Shown here piece by piece: positions 1 through 10,599 of a stretch of DNA of 64,000 bases (its first letter is position 1; each line of letters begins with the position of its first letter). Both the position numbers and the translations under genes were made by a program. The stretch comes from Phytophthora sp. 'mugwort' (Eukaryota > Oomycota > Peronosporomycetes > Peronosporales > Peronosporaceae): the NCBI GenBank assembly GCA_033558025.1, contig JAUCEF010000007.1, forward strand, positions 7,254,001 to 7,318,000. Reading direction: 5' to 3'. Below the pieces are notes generated by a model. That model was not told where the DNA came from and did no database searches. It saw only the letters and a list, made by a program, of their open reading frames with translations.

Positions 1-236
1 CTCGCCCATTGCAGGAACCATTCCTTCTTCGATCACCTCTACATTAGCAATGGTCTCTTTGAGATGATCATATAGTGTCTCGTTTGTTTTCGTACAGATG
101 ACGACCTCGTAAAGCATTTGCTCAGCAAAGCGATGATATATAGCACAGTGTTACTCTTTCCGCTGCCAGATGGACTTGCGACGCACATCCGAAAAAGAAG
201 TTCAAAGTGCTCATTTTTGGGGTATTTCTAGAGCTT
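1..236 (-). pseudogene. Viral DNA-packaging ATPase (A32/FtsK-HerA type), N-terminal fragment, frameshifted
   Basis: Reading leftward from about 236, the frame shows a short lead-in followed by a Walker A loop, ASPSGSGKSNT, encoded at about 153-176. It then breaks near 120-130. A second frame continues to position 1 with a segment reading VVICTKTNETLYDHLK and then an EEGMVPAM stretch. This order, a P-loop after a hydrophobic lead-in and then a 'tK..e.lY..lk' segment, is typical of the genome-packaging ATPases of NCLDVs, virophages and polinton-like viruses, which pump DNA into the capsid. The gene runs off the left edge, so Walker B and later motifs cannot be checked. It is divergent from a fibre gene starting at 301. 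The family call rests on motif reading; another P-loop ATPase is possible. Confidence 0.55.
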
Positions 237-300
237 TGACTTTGGAATAGATTGATAGAAGTTAAGTAACTTTCTTCGTTCTTATATAAAAGTGATCAAA

Positions 301-1262
301 ATGTCTCTCCCTTCGACAACAGACAGTCCTATCTTCAGCAGCTCATTCTACCTCGGATCAAATGATTATCTCACAATTGCAGTTGCAGACAAACGATATC
401 AAAAGTTAGGTGGAACCGGTGTTTTCAGTTCACTTGCTGTTGCCGGAAGTCTCGACTGTGGATCATTGACAATTGCCGAATCTGTAGTTGACTTGTCGAG
501 TCTATCAGGCGTGACAGCTGGAACTGTTAGGGCGTCTAAGCTTGTTATGGTCGATGCAAACAAGGACGTCAGTTCAATCAGAAATCTTACAGCTACAAAC
601 TTCTATGAAACTATTCAGACATCTGCTCAGCCAAACATTACGTCACTTTGAAGTCTATCATCTCTGAATGCATCTGGATCAATTACAGGAACGTTAAGCA
701 CGGCAGCGCAACCAAACATTACGCCGCTTGGATCGCTTTCCTCTTTGACAGTATCCGGATCGATTACAATACGCTAAGTACAGCAGCTCAACCAAGCATC
801 ACATCGGTTGGAACTCTATCATCTATGAATGTATATGGATCAATTACAGGAACGTTAAGCACGGCAGCTCAATCAAACATTACGCCGCTTGGATCGCTTT
901 CCTCTTTGACAGTGTCTGGATCGATCACAGGTACGTTAAGCACAGCAGCTCAACCAAACATCACATCGGTTAGAACTCTATCTAGCTTGAGTTTATCAGG
1001 AGGTATTACCCATACACAAAGTGCAAGAGGCAGTGTGGCTTCCTTCACTAACCCGACTGCTGTTAACACTTTACAGTTGGAATAGCAAGCTCAGGAGGTG
1101 CATGCGACCGTCGGAAAACTACCGCTAATGATCGATACTTTGGTGCAAATAATACGAGAAGGCTTGCAATCAAGTCAGGTGGCAATGTCGGCATCAATAA
1201 CACCTCTCCAAGCTATTAACTACATGTAGAGGTTGTAATTGGTTTCGTCATAATAAACGATG
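301..1262 (+). pseudogene. Virus fibre/tail-like protein with 27-residue repeats (copy A), broken
   Basis: The ATG at 301 opens MSLPSTTDSP, followed by a head region and then five repeats of 27 residues (81-bp period, about 607-1000) of the type LSTAAQPNITSVGTLSSL. The frame breaks at about 650 (TGA), again inside the repeats, and near 1085. The last readable part contains GNVGINNTSPSY, a motif that often precedes the C-terminal S74 chaperone domain in phage and giant-virus fibres. The S74 domain itself is not visible. Such proteins usually trimerise into surface fibres for host attachment. The gene is divergent from the ATPase fragment at 1-236 and is related to fibre copy B at 40.7-42.1 kb. 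It is a dead copy with at least three frame breaks. Confidence 0.6.
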
Positions 1263-2036
1263 AAAGATCCATCACGCTCGTGCTTCAACAGTGCTTCACC
1301 AAAACCCCTCCTCTTCTCGATGTTGGTCTCGTTGTTACAAGTTTCGGTCTCGATACGAACCTACACAACACACAAGCAATAACAGTTAGTATCTTGTCCG
1401 TAATAGTCTCATGCAGGAACCATTACCTGCTTCACAGTATAAAGTTTATCACCAAGCTTTTTACTAACAGAGACAGGCTAATGCGGACGCCGAAGTCATA
1501 GATTAGCATATCCTGCATTTTGTGCCAGCGTGTACTGGCAATTGTCCTCGAGGTACTCAACGAGAGCTTCCTCCATCTCCGGTGTGCATTTCGTGCACGC
1601 CGCACGTGCACCGCCTCTCTGTTTCAAATCAGCAGCGTCGCGCTCCACGATGTTGCGTGCTGTGGTCGGCGGTATGCCGTTGCAGTCAGCAACCAGTCCC
1701 GGCCCGCCTTGTGCGCGTTAAGCACCCGCGTGCGAGCTGCGAGTCCATGATTGGGCTCGGTTGGCATGCTACCAGCGGAGAAGATCTGCTACTGACCAAC
1801 GGTTAGCGTTACACTAAATCCTGCTTGCTCGAAAGTCTAATTTCAGAATAAATTTGCCGAAATCTGAATGTTACTTGGTTACTTCAGTCGAGTTTGCTTT
1901 ACACTACCGCGAGCTTGGATTGGCAAAGGTGTAGAAATCCTTCATCCAGTAGACGTCCACTGGACGTCGTCCAGAGACCAGTGAATGGGATGGGATTGTT
2001 AGGCCAGGACGTCCCTTCAAGACTAAGTTCACAAAA
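1263..2036. other. Non-coding or unrecognised decayed stretch
   Basis: There are only short overlapping open frames here, including a cysteine- and arginine-rich one at 1520-1806 in several frames. None has an ATG-initiated frame with a recognisable domain. The first 200 bases may be further decay of fibre copy A. I see no RNA gene or repeat structure. Confidence 0.4.
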
Positions 2037-2510
2037 CTAGTAGTTCAACGGCCCGGAATGCAGCACCGACGAAAAAAGTGTAGATCGCCAGTGCTTGTTC
2101 AGATGTTCTTGTGTGAGTTGAGCGGGTCTATTTTTCGAATCAGAAATCGTCACGATACTTCTTTCGTCGTCGATATTTTTGCTGGTACTGGTGCCGCTGA
2201 ATGTACGCATTTCTGTCTCTAGTGCTCCATCGTTCGCACTTCTTGAGTATGTGACGCTCAAGTTTCTCTACCCTCGCGTTCACAATCACCTCGTGGCACT
2301 TTTTGCGTTCAGCATCCTTCCTTCGAAATGATCCCAGACGTCCGCGCGTGGTCTCCCTCCTGGCATTGGCGATCTTCTCACGCGTCTGATCGAAGTGCGC
2401 AAGCACGTCAATAGTCGCACACATCGTGCAGGTGGGCTTACAATCGTCTTGTAGCTGCTGTTACGCATACCTGTCGCGGTCCGACCCAAGAGAAACCTTG
2501 CTCTGCGCAA
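2037..2510 (-). pseudogene. Possible hAT-type transposase remnant (BED-finger-like)
   Basis: An ATG frame at 2424-2140 is very basic and contains the stretch NARVEKLERHILKKC. This resembles the second half of BED zinc fingers in oomycete hAT transposases, where a Cys pair is followed by 'NAR.E.LERHL..C'. The overlapping frames at 2037-2261 and 2286-2510 look like the same protein split by frameshifts. No catalytic RNase H fold is visible nearby. The assignment rests on one short motif; a non-transposon zinc-finger fragment is the main alternative. Confidence 0.3.
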
Positions 2511-3300
2511 TGAACCCGGAATTGAAGTTGCACTTTGATTTGATTTGTGCGCGTGCGAGGATCATTTTATTTACATAAATATCCTTAGTATTTACTAAGA
2601 TTACCTAAAATGAAAAATTAAAACGGTTTGGGCAGATTAAATTAATCTGTTAAACACAGTTTTAGAGACTGTTTAGCAGCTTAAATCAATTGGCAGCACA
2701 CACAGTATATTCTTGAGCATGGGGAGGAGGCAGTTGACACGCCAACATGCCCACCCTCACACTCGCTGAGGATACGGAGACGTAGGAGTTGCATGTTGTG
2801 CTGCCGTCGGCGTCATTGTGGCTCGCATTAAATACGCCTGCATGGATGTGCTTGCATGATGAAGAGAGACATACACACGTGATGGAGTGCCTTGGGATCG
2901 GAACGTAGTGGAGAGGGGTGTAAGCCCACCAAACAAAGGATTTACAATATCAAAATTAGGCTCTAACATCACACTTCCGTGTGTCACCATTTTCAAAACC
3001 GACATAGAGTGACCGCACACTGAAAGGGCTCCAGCACTCAATGATACACTATCTTCACCACCACGAGGTGTAGCACCACCACGGACCGACTTCCGTGTGC
3101 AAGCTTTCCGATCAACAACGATGTTAACCGGAGCAAATGGAGTGGTAAGTATTTTGCTAACGGTGCGACTTGTTTCTTTAGCTTTGAGAAAGCAAGGACG
3201 ACGACAACCAGGTGAGAGCGAGCAGAAAAGAGCGGAGTGCCTATGAAATCTACCTAAATAGTAGACATTCCCATAGGTGTCCGTAAGTTAAGTTCTGGTC
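2511..3300. other. AT-rich segment with two perfect palindromes, no gene seen
   Basis: Two perfect dyads lie close together: a 16-bp one at 2584-2599 (CTTAGTATTTACTAAG) and a 17-bp one at 2633-2649 (CAGATTAAATTAATCTG). They could be remains of a small inverted-repeat element. A GTAAGT...TTTAG pair near 3150-3182 looks like an intron but is only about 34 bases long. No supported coding sequence. Confidence 0.35.
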
Positions 3301-3301
3301 T

Positions 3302-3400
3302 ACAGTCTTCGAGGTGCTCGGCACCAAATTGAACGTGTCCACCGCGGATCATCCGCAGACCGACGGTCAAACTGAGCACCTGAATCGCGACGTCATCAAC
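3302..3400 (+). pseudogene. Ty3/gypsy integrase fragment at the left palindrome breakpoint
   Basis: A short open stretch reads [19 protein letters not shown], the highly conserved 'HPQTDGQTE' motif at the end of the gypsy integrase catalytic core. Upstream and downstream sequence is not integrase-like, so only a scrap remains. The perfect palindrome begins inside this motif at 3349. The base sequence outside 3349 differs from the matching scrap on the right side (9374 outward), so the two scraps come from two different gypsy copies. Confidence 0.7.
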
Positions 3401-6066
3401 GTCTCTACGGGTCTGTCGCATCGTCTTCTTTCTTCGCTCTTAGTACCAATCTGCTTCGTCTCGGGAGTCTTCAATATTGACTCGATCTCGCGTGACGCAG
3501 CGAGTTCTGTTGCACGATATTCCACTCTTTTTGCCTTGATTCGGGTGATATCTGCTTCGCGTCTTGATTGCCTTACTTGGCCTCCTCCTTTCGCTTCCGC
3601 TCGTGGATGTACGCGTCCTTGAGTTCGGCCAGTCGTCGCTGCACCCGTACTCGACGGACGTTGCCGTCTTGCTAGCCATGTTCGCGCTCCACATTGAATC
3701 ACAAGAGCTTTGGTCTCCCCAAGACGACAGCGCTCCTCCAGTTGCAGTCGGTACACACCCACGTGGCGAAACCTCGGTACCGACGCTGTAGGTACACCGC
3801 TGCGTCGGCTTCCCGTGCCAACCTCCTGTGACCAGCTTGCACTTGTGCAGGCAGCCACCGCAACTTGCGCATCGTAAAGCACGAATTATCTTCGGGGAAT
3901 CGCTGGGTACATGTAGCTTAGCAGCTCGGAAGAAGTCTGGTGCGTGATCCGGACCCTGCCGCCTTGAAGACCGTCGCTGGTAGAGGCATCATATCTCCGT
4001 TGCTCGATTTTCATGAGGCTAAGCATGTCGCGGAAGATCCGCGCGGCCTGCTGCTCATCTTCGTGTTGGCGTACGAGATTTTTAATGAGAACCACGGACG
4101 TCTCGCCGCTTTGCTCCGGCTTGGAGTCGCGTCAACACTTGACCAGCACCGCACGCGTACATGGCTTCGACCCGCCCCGCCCCGTTGCAGCGCGCAGATA
4201 TGGCAAAACTTGAAGCGGCGATGCTCCCAGACTCGGTTGGAAGACGCTATCACTTGAGAGTCATCGGCGTAGTCCTGTGCGCGGTGGCCGCGAGCGTCAC
4301 ATCTGCGCGGGTCATCACCTTCACGCAACAATTAGTCGACCATCGCCGCGCGACCTCGAGCACCAGCAGCTTTCGCCGCAACGCGAAGCGCTGAGCCACC
4401 ATCCTTCAACGCCGCCGCGCGGTCTGCACCCGGTTTCAAGTAGGCTGCGCGGCTATTAAACCTGACACACGATGGAGTACGCCGCGTTGATGCCGATTAT
4501 GTTCCAGTAGTACTTAACCGCCGTAACAAACATTCCAGTCAATGTTATCAATCAAAGAACGCGCGTTGCGCTAGGCCCACCTACTATTCGAAGGCTTATC
4601 GTCTTGTTGCGCTAAGCTCACCTACAAGCCAAAGGCTTATCACCTTGATCGCTTCCTCTTTTGAACGCGTGATTCCGCGACATGTTTCGCCGGTCTTCGT
4701 GAGCGGGATGAACGCGGACGCATGGGACGCATGAGTGTTTCGCTGCAGCGAGGAGAGTCTTACGGACCGACAAGCTCTGGAGACCTTCTTGCGGAACCGA
4801 CACGATGTGAAGCTCTTCGTCGTCTTCCACTGCTTCGGTAGGGGGGCAGCTGGCGGTGGATGATGCAGGACTGGCAGGAATGGGTTGTGCCGCATCAACG
4901 ACATGTCTACTCACTTCACTCTCTATGACGCCGTGTGTATTATCAGCAGGGTTATCCTGTTCAGAAACATCAAAGTGAAGGGCGTCGGCGCTTGAAAGAC
5001 ACCCGGATCATCAGATATGTCTGAAGATAGTGAATATTCCTCTTCGCGCACAGTTTGTCGATTATGTAATGATTGAAGGAAGGTACGCCGCCCAGGGTAA
5101 TACCCGGACGTTGCCCACCGCCTTAGATACACGCTGCCACAACACGACAGCAAATTGGGTGCTTCCCATGATAGGCACATGTACGCGTCTACTCCGCGTA
5201 TCAACAATCCAGCCTCCTTCGGGTATACCCTCTGTTTGCATCCGTCTGCATGAACATACTGATAGAGTTCATTATTGCCTTCTTTTCCGAAACAGCGAGG
5301 CGAAGCGGTCGCTGAATGACGCGATACAAATCGGCAGGCAATGCTCCAGCAGGAGAAAAACGAATCAGTCGATCAGCAGCTTCATCGACTGTGCTGAACT
5401 GTGAATCTGTGTTCCGATGCGCGATGCGTGCTGCACTCAATGTTTTGTTTTAACAATATAGCCAGGCCACACGGGCACTGCCGCCGGTGCTACTGTTACA
5501 CAGGGTTGTTTGTTGCAGCTTATCCACTGGGTGTCCAATAGGCTTGCCAATGTGAAAATCTATTAGAGTTGTCCACATTTTAGTTATGTGATATGTGAGC
5601 ATGCGAGCGGGCGATCCCGGGGGAATTCACGCCATTTAAATTATACACACCTTTCACAGCAGGAAGTAGGTCCTCTGTAGCACATGTGCATGCCGTACAA
5701 CTCCGCAAATACGGCAAGAGTGTCATCAATGCTATCTCGCTTAGCATTTGCGTGCTCCCATACAATGTGCAAAAGGTTAATCGTTGGTGCCATTGAGTTA
5801 TTGGGTTGTTCTGCCTATAAATCTTGACGTAATCCACCCCTTGGTGGTCTGTAAGAGCTGGCCAATTAAACTGCTGGTTTTGAATCATGGCGCAAATAAT
5901 TGTACACAGTCTGGTAGGTGCAGTTTTCTTCCTTGCTGCGAAGAGTGTCCGTAATGCAATTATTATTTTTCCATCGTGAGCTGCCGTTTAGTCGGGTAGG
6001 AGAATCATTTCTTCCCATGATATGCTCGCCCTGCTGAAACACTTCAACGCTTCAAGATATGCACGA
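3349..6066. repeat. Left arm of 2.7-kb near-perfect inverted repeat
   Basis: Every base x in this arm pairs with base 12722-x in the right arm (6656-9373), with no indels seen over 2,718 bp. I noticed two base differences when comparing encoded frames: near 4150 (C against A on the same strand) and near 5353 (A against G). The arm carries a gypsy integrase scrap at its outer end, a decayed IQ-motif gene, and several unrecognised broken frames (4.6-5.9 kb). Confidence 0.95.
3367..4402 (-). pseudogene. Decayed IQ-motif protein gene, left-arm copy
   Basis: Mirror image of the copy at about 8320-9355. It has the same IQ motifs and the same frame breaks; a single base difference near 4150 changes one residue in the overlapping frames. 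Confidence 0.5.
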
Positions 6067-6655
6067 TTTGAACTTGTATCGGCAAGACAAGTCGATGCAC
6101 CACCAAGTTCATCGGCACCATCATCATCATCACTAGCGAGAGCCCGCCTGGCACACCGCTTTGAGCGACATAAATCATCCGCGATTTCATTTTGTGGCTA
6201 GCGCGAGCTAGATTGTATTCTTACATCAAACAAATGGCTTTAGTACAGCTAACTTGAGTGCATTTAATAATACTACCAGTCGGTAGCCTCTCAAATGGCA
6301 TCTAAGACCGCTGACACGGTCGATATATCTTAATCGATGCCGTCGCTGACGTCATCCTGTTTAGCGCATTACAATAAAGAGACGATTATCTAAGAAAGGT
6401 GTTTGCTCCACCAAACCTTTGATGGGAGCACACACGTAAAAAGGGTACCACCACAATTACAAAATAGGCCTTCACCAAAGGAGCACCAGCGTCTAGAAGC
6501 GTAGTTACCCTAAATAAAGCAAACTAGAAGTCTACAGATGGGTCATTTGTCTTATTTCCTGCAGTGGTGACCAGCAAACCAGCGAGCTGGGTGCGCAAGG
6601 GATTTATTGCGGCTCGAGACGTCGGATTCGGATGCTGAGACGGGATAAGTTTCAG
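6067..6655. other. 589-bp unique spacer of the palindrome
   Basis: This is the single-copy centre between the two arms. It has no open frame of note and no recognisable transposon end or RNA gene. Sharp loss of identity at 6066/6656 defines its limits. Confidence 0.8.
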
Positions 6656-9373
6656 TCGTGCATATCTTGAAGCGTTGAAGTGTTTCAGCAGGGCGAGCAT
6701 ATCATGGGAAGAAATGATTCTCCTACCCGACTAAACGGCAGCTCACGATGGAAAAATAATAATTGCATTACGGACACTCTTCGCAGCAAGGAAGAAAACT
6801 GCACCTACCAGACTGTGTACAATTATTTGCGCCATGATTCAAAACCAGCAGTTTAATTGGCCAGCTCTTACAGACCACCAAGGGGTGGATTACGTCAAGA
6901 TTTATAGGCAGAACAACCCAATAACTCAATGGCACCAACGATTAACCTTTTGCACATTGTATGGGAGCACGCAAATGCTAAGCGAGATAGCATTGATGAC
7001 ACTCTTGCCGTATTTGCGGAGTTGTACGGCATGCACATGTGCTACAGAGGACCTACTTCCTGCTGTGAAAGGTGTGTATAATTTAAATGGCGTGAATTCC
7101 CCCGGGATCGCCCGCTCGCATGCTCACATATCACATAACTAAAATGTGGACAACTCTAATAGATTTTCACATTGGCAAGCCTATTGGACACCCAGTGGAT
7201 AAGCTGCAACAAACAACCCTGTGTAACAGTAGCACCGGCGGCAGTGCCCGTGTGGCCTGGCTATATTGTTAAAACAAAACATTGAGTGCAGCACGCATCG
7301 CGCATCGGAACACAGATTCACAGTTCAGCACAGTCGATGAAGCTGCTGATCGACTGATTCGTTTTTCCCCTGCTGGAGCATTGCCTGCCGATTTGTATCG
7401 CGTCATTCAGCGACCGCTTCGCCTCGCTGTTTCGGAAAAGAAGGCAATAATGAACTCTATCAGTATGTTCATGCAGACGGATGCAAACAGAGGGTATACC
7501 CGAAGGAGGCTGGATTGTTGATACGCGGAGTAGACGCGTACATGTGCCTATCATGGGAAGCACCCAATTTGCTGTCGTGTTGTGGCAGCGTGTATCTAAG
7601 GCGGTGGGCAACGTCCGGGTATTACCCTGGGCGGCGTACCTTCCTTCAATCATTACATAATCGACAAACTGTGCGCGAAGAGGAATATTCACTATCTTCA
7701 GACATATCTGATGATCCGGGTGTCTTTCAAGCGCCGACGCCCTTCACTTTGATGTTTCTGAACAGGATAACCCTGCTGATAATACACACGGCGTCATAGA
7801 GAGTGAAGTGAGTAGACATGTCGTTGATGCGGCACAACCCATTCCTGCCAGTCCTGCATCATCCACCGCCAGCTGCCCCCCTACCGAAGCAGTGGAAGAC
7901 GACGAAGAGCTTCACATCGTGTCGGTTCCGCAAGAAGGTCTCCAGAGCTTGTCGGTCCGTAAGACTCTCCTCGCTGCAGCGAAACACTCATGCGTCCCAT
8001 GCGTCCGCGTTCATCCCGCTCACGAAGACCGGCGAAACATGTCGCGGAATCACGCGTTCAAAAGAGGAAGCGATCAAGGTGATAAGCCTTTGGCTTGTAG
8101 GTGAGCTTAGCGCAACAAGACGATAAGCCTTCGAATAGTAGGTGGGCCTAGCGCAACGCGCGTTCTTTGATTGATAACATTGACTGGAATGTTTGTTACG
8201 GCGGTTAAGTACTACTGGAACATAATCGGCATCAACGCGGCGTACTCCATCGTGTGTCAGGTTTAATAGCCGCGCAGCCTACTTGAAACCGGGTGCAGAC
8301 CGCGCGGCGGCGTTGAAGGATGGTGGCTCAGCGCTTCGCGTTGCGGCGAAAGCTGCTGGTGCTCGAGGTCGCGCGGCGATGGTCGACTAATTGTTGCGTG
8401 AAGGTGATGACCCGCGCAGATGTGACGCTCGCGGCCACCGCGCACAGGACTACGCCGATGACTCTCAAGTGATAGCGTCTTCCAACCGAGTCTGGGAGCA
8501 TCGCCGCTTCAAGTTTTGCCATATCTGCGCGCTGCAACGGGGCGGGGCGGGTCGAAGCCATGTACGCGTGCTGTGCTGGTCAAGTGTTGACGCGACTCCA
8601 AGCCGGAGCAAAGCGGCGAGACGTCCGTGGTTCTCATTAAAAATCTCGTACGCCAACACGAAGATGAGCAGCAGGCCGCGCGGATCTTCCGCGACATGCT
8701 TAGCCTCATGAAAATCGAGCAACGGAGATATGATGCCTCTACCAGCGACGGTCTTCAAGGCGGCAGGGTCCGGATCACGCACCAGACTTCTTCCGAGCTG
8801 CTAAGCTACATGTACCCAGCGATTCCCCGAAGATAATTCGTGCTTTACGATGCGCAAGTTGCGGTGGCTGCCTGCACAAGTGCAAGCTGGTCACAGGAGG
8901 TTGGCACGGGAAGCCGACGCAGCGGTGTACCTACAGCGTCGGTACCGAGGTTTCGCCACGTGGGTGTGTACCGACTGCAACTGGAGGAGCGCTGTCGTCT
9001 TGGGGAGACCAAAGCTCTTGTGATTCAATGTGGAGCGCGAACATGGCTAGCAAGACGGCAACGTCCGTCGAGTACGGGTGCAGCGACGACTGGCCGAACT
9101 CAAGGACGCGTACATCCACGAGCGGAAGCGAAAGGAGGAGGCCAAGTAAGGCAATCAAGACGCGAAGCAGATATCACCCGAATCAAGGCAAAAAGAGTGG
9201 AATATCGTGCAACAGAACTCGCTGCGTCACGCGAGATCGAGTCAATATTGAAGACTCCCGAGACGAAGCAGATTGGTACTAAGAGCGAAGAAAGAAGACG
9301 ATGCGACAGACCCGTAGAGACGTTGATGACGTCGCGATTCAGGTGCTCAGTTTGACCGTCGGTCTGCGGATGA
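6656..9373. repeat. Right arm of 2.7-kb near-perfect inverted repeat
   Basis: Reverse complement of 3349-6066 with about 99.9% identity. Open frames are shared with the left arm, for example 6834-7142, 7282-7521, 7808-8126 and 8840-9355. The frames at 6.83-8.13 kb contain protein-like stretches in changing registers (for example a segment with HIVWEHANAKRDSIDD near 6950-7000), which suggests one or more decayed genes that I do not recognise. Confidence 0.95.
8320..9355 (+). pseudogene. Decayed IQ-motif (calmodulin-binding) protein gene, right-arm copy
   Basis: Pieces in different frames read like one helical protein. A heptad-rich segment LVRQHEDEQQAARIFRDML lies near 8640-8700. An IQ motif AAVYLQRRYRGFATW lies near 8915-8960 in one frame. 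A second IQ motif, ALVIQCGARTWLARR, lies near 9015-9060 in another. IQ motifs bind calmodulin or EF-hand light chains. At least two frame changes separate the motifs, so the gene is not functional as read. A gypsy integrase scrap abuts its end. The mirror copy lies at about 3367-4402 on the other strand with the same breaks, so decay preceded the inverted duplication. Confidence 0.5.
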
Positions 9374-9490
9374 CTCGAGGTGGACATGTCCAATTTTGCA
9401 CCCGGGGGTTCGGTGACCGGTTAATTCTTGCTGGCCTGTTCGGCAAGCGAGTTTTTCTGATTACATGGAGTTTGGCCAATGAGAAGGGTC
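9350..9490 (-). pseudogene. Ty3/gypsy integrase fragment at the right palindrome breakpoint
   Basis: On the minus strand the frame reads [18 protein letters not shown], again the terminal motif of the gypsy integrase core, preceded by a decayed segment with in-frame stops. The inner part (up to 9373) is identical to the left arm; the outer part is clearly diverged from the left scrap. Confidence 0.65.
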
Positions 9491-9544
9491 TTTAAGCGTG
9501 TCGCAATGCTATTTTTGCAATTTCAGGCATAGTTTTTTGAGTCG

Positions 9545-9567
9545 CCCTTTCGTGACGCACGAAAGGG
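9545..9567. repeat. 10-bp-stem perfect hairpin
   Basis: CCCTTTCGTG and its reverse complement are separated by three bases. It lies between the gypsy scrap and the copia LTR in about 190 bases of otherwise featureless DNA. Its function is unknown; it may be a remnant of an LTR end. Confidence 0.6.
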
Positions 9568-9677
9568 TGGATGTTAGAGTCTAATATTTTGATGTTGTAA
9601 CTCTTTTGTTTGGTGGGCCTACACCTCCCTCCTCCGAGAGTAGCGTTGACGTGCGATCACAATTTGATTATATCCCT

Positions 9678-10082
9678 TGAGAGCTTGCATTGGCCGGTAG
9701 ACGACGGTGGCTGCGCGTGACGGCAACCATGACAGTAGTTTAGAGAAGAGGAGCACACTGGCGGAGGCAAATGACCGCGCCCTTCAAGAGAGGAGACGCT
9801 TGTGCTCGAGGCACTTGGATTGGAAGTGAACTCTCGTGAGCTCGACGCCTGCACTGCCGTCTCCGTCTCAAGGTTGATGTGTATTCAAACTAGGCTATAC
9901 TGACATTGCAGTATCTCAGCAGGAGCAGCCTGTGTTGCAAACACACACAAATGCAGATGCAACCAGAGATGTCTTATCTCTGCAACCGAGGGGTACGACC
10001 CGCGTCATACCCTTGTATCTTACACATGCAATGCATTATGGTCCGCACGACCCACCTCGGTGATGTCAGTTGATCCATCTCA
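9678..10082 (-). repeat. 3' LTR of copia element 1
   Basis: 405-bp LTR, TG...CA bounded. It contains a 40-bp segment (about 9827-9866) that is missing from the partner LTR at 14909-15274. Confidence 0.85.
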
Positions 10083-10599
10083 CATACCCACTCGAGCGCG
10101 AATGTGCCGAGGGCAGTCACGATCGCCTTGGCCATGACGTGCTTGGCCTCCCTTTAGTTCTCACTCGTCTGCATCAAGCAGCCTCAGTGGACGCGAGCTC
10201 CGTTAGTGAAACCAGGTGTATGGGATCGACTTGAGCTTCATGAGGCCGCTCAGGACGTAGTCCGCGAATTTGGCTTGTCGTCCCACTTGATGTTGAAGCT
10301 GTTGCGAGCGATTAATCGTCGATCACGTCACTTGAGGAATCACCCGCAAGACCTTCAGATCAGTTTTAAACTGTCGGAACTTCACAGTACCAAGCGTCTT
10401 GGTCATCACGTCCGCGATCTGGTCCTCAGTGCCGGCATGCTATATCCGTAGCTTTTCTGTTCTACCAGATGACGCACCAAGTGGAACTTGTTCACGATGT
10501 GCTTGGTGTTGCGGTGCTTGCCAGGCTTGGCGGTCAAGCGGATGCTGCCCGTGTTATCTCCCCGAGGCACCGACACATCACGGTTTCAGTGCAATTCGT

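Noticed and set aside
607..1000. Regular 81-bp repeats as a possible CRISPR or satellite array
   Set aside because: The period is a multiple of three, the units encode a fibre-like peptide repeat, and there are no constant-repeat/variable-spacer blocks.
3149..3182. GTAAGT...TTTAG pair with a GCTAAC branch-like motif as an intron
   Set aside because: Only about 34 bases, shorter than any intron found in this window, and no exons around it form a frame.
3349..9373. Palindrome as a DNA transposon with very long terminal inverted repeats
   Set aside because: The outer ends lie inside gypsy integrase sequence rather than at a transposon terminus, no target duplication is seen, and the central spacer encodes no transposase.
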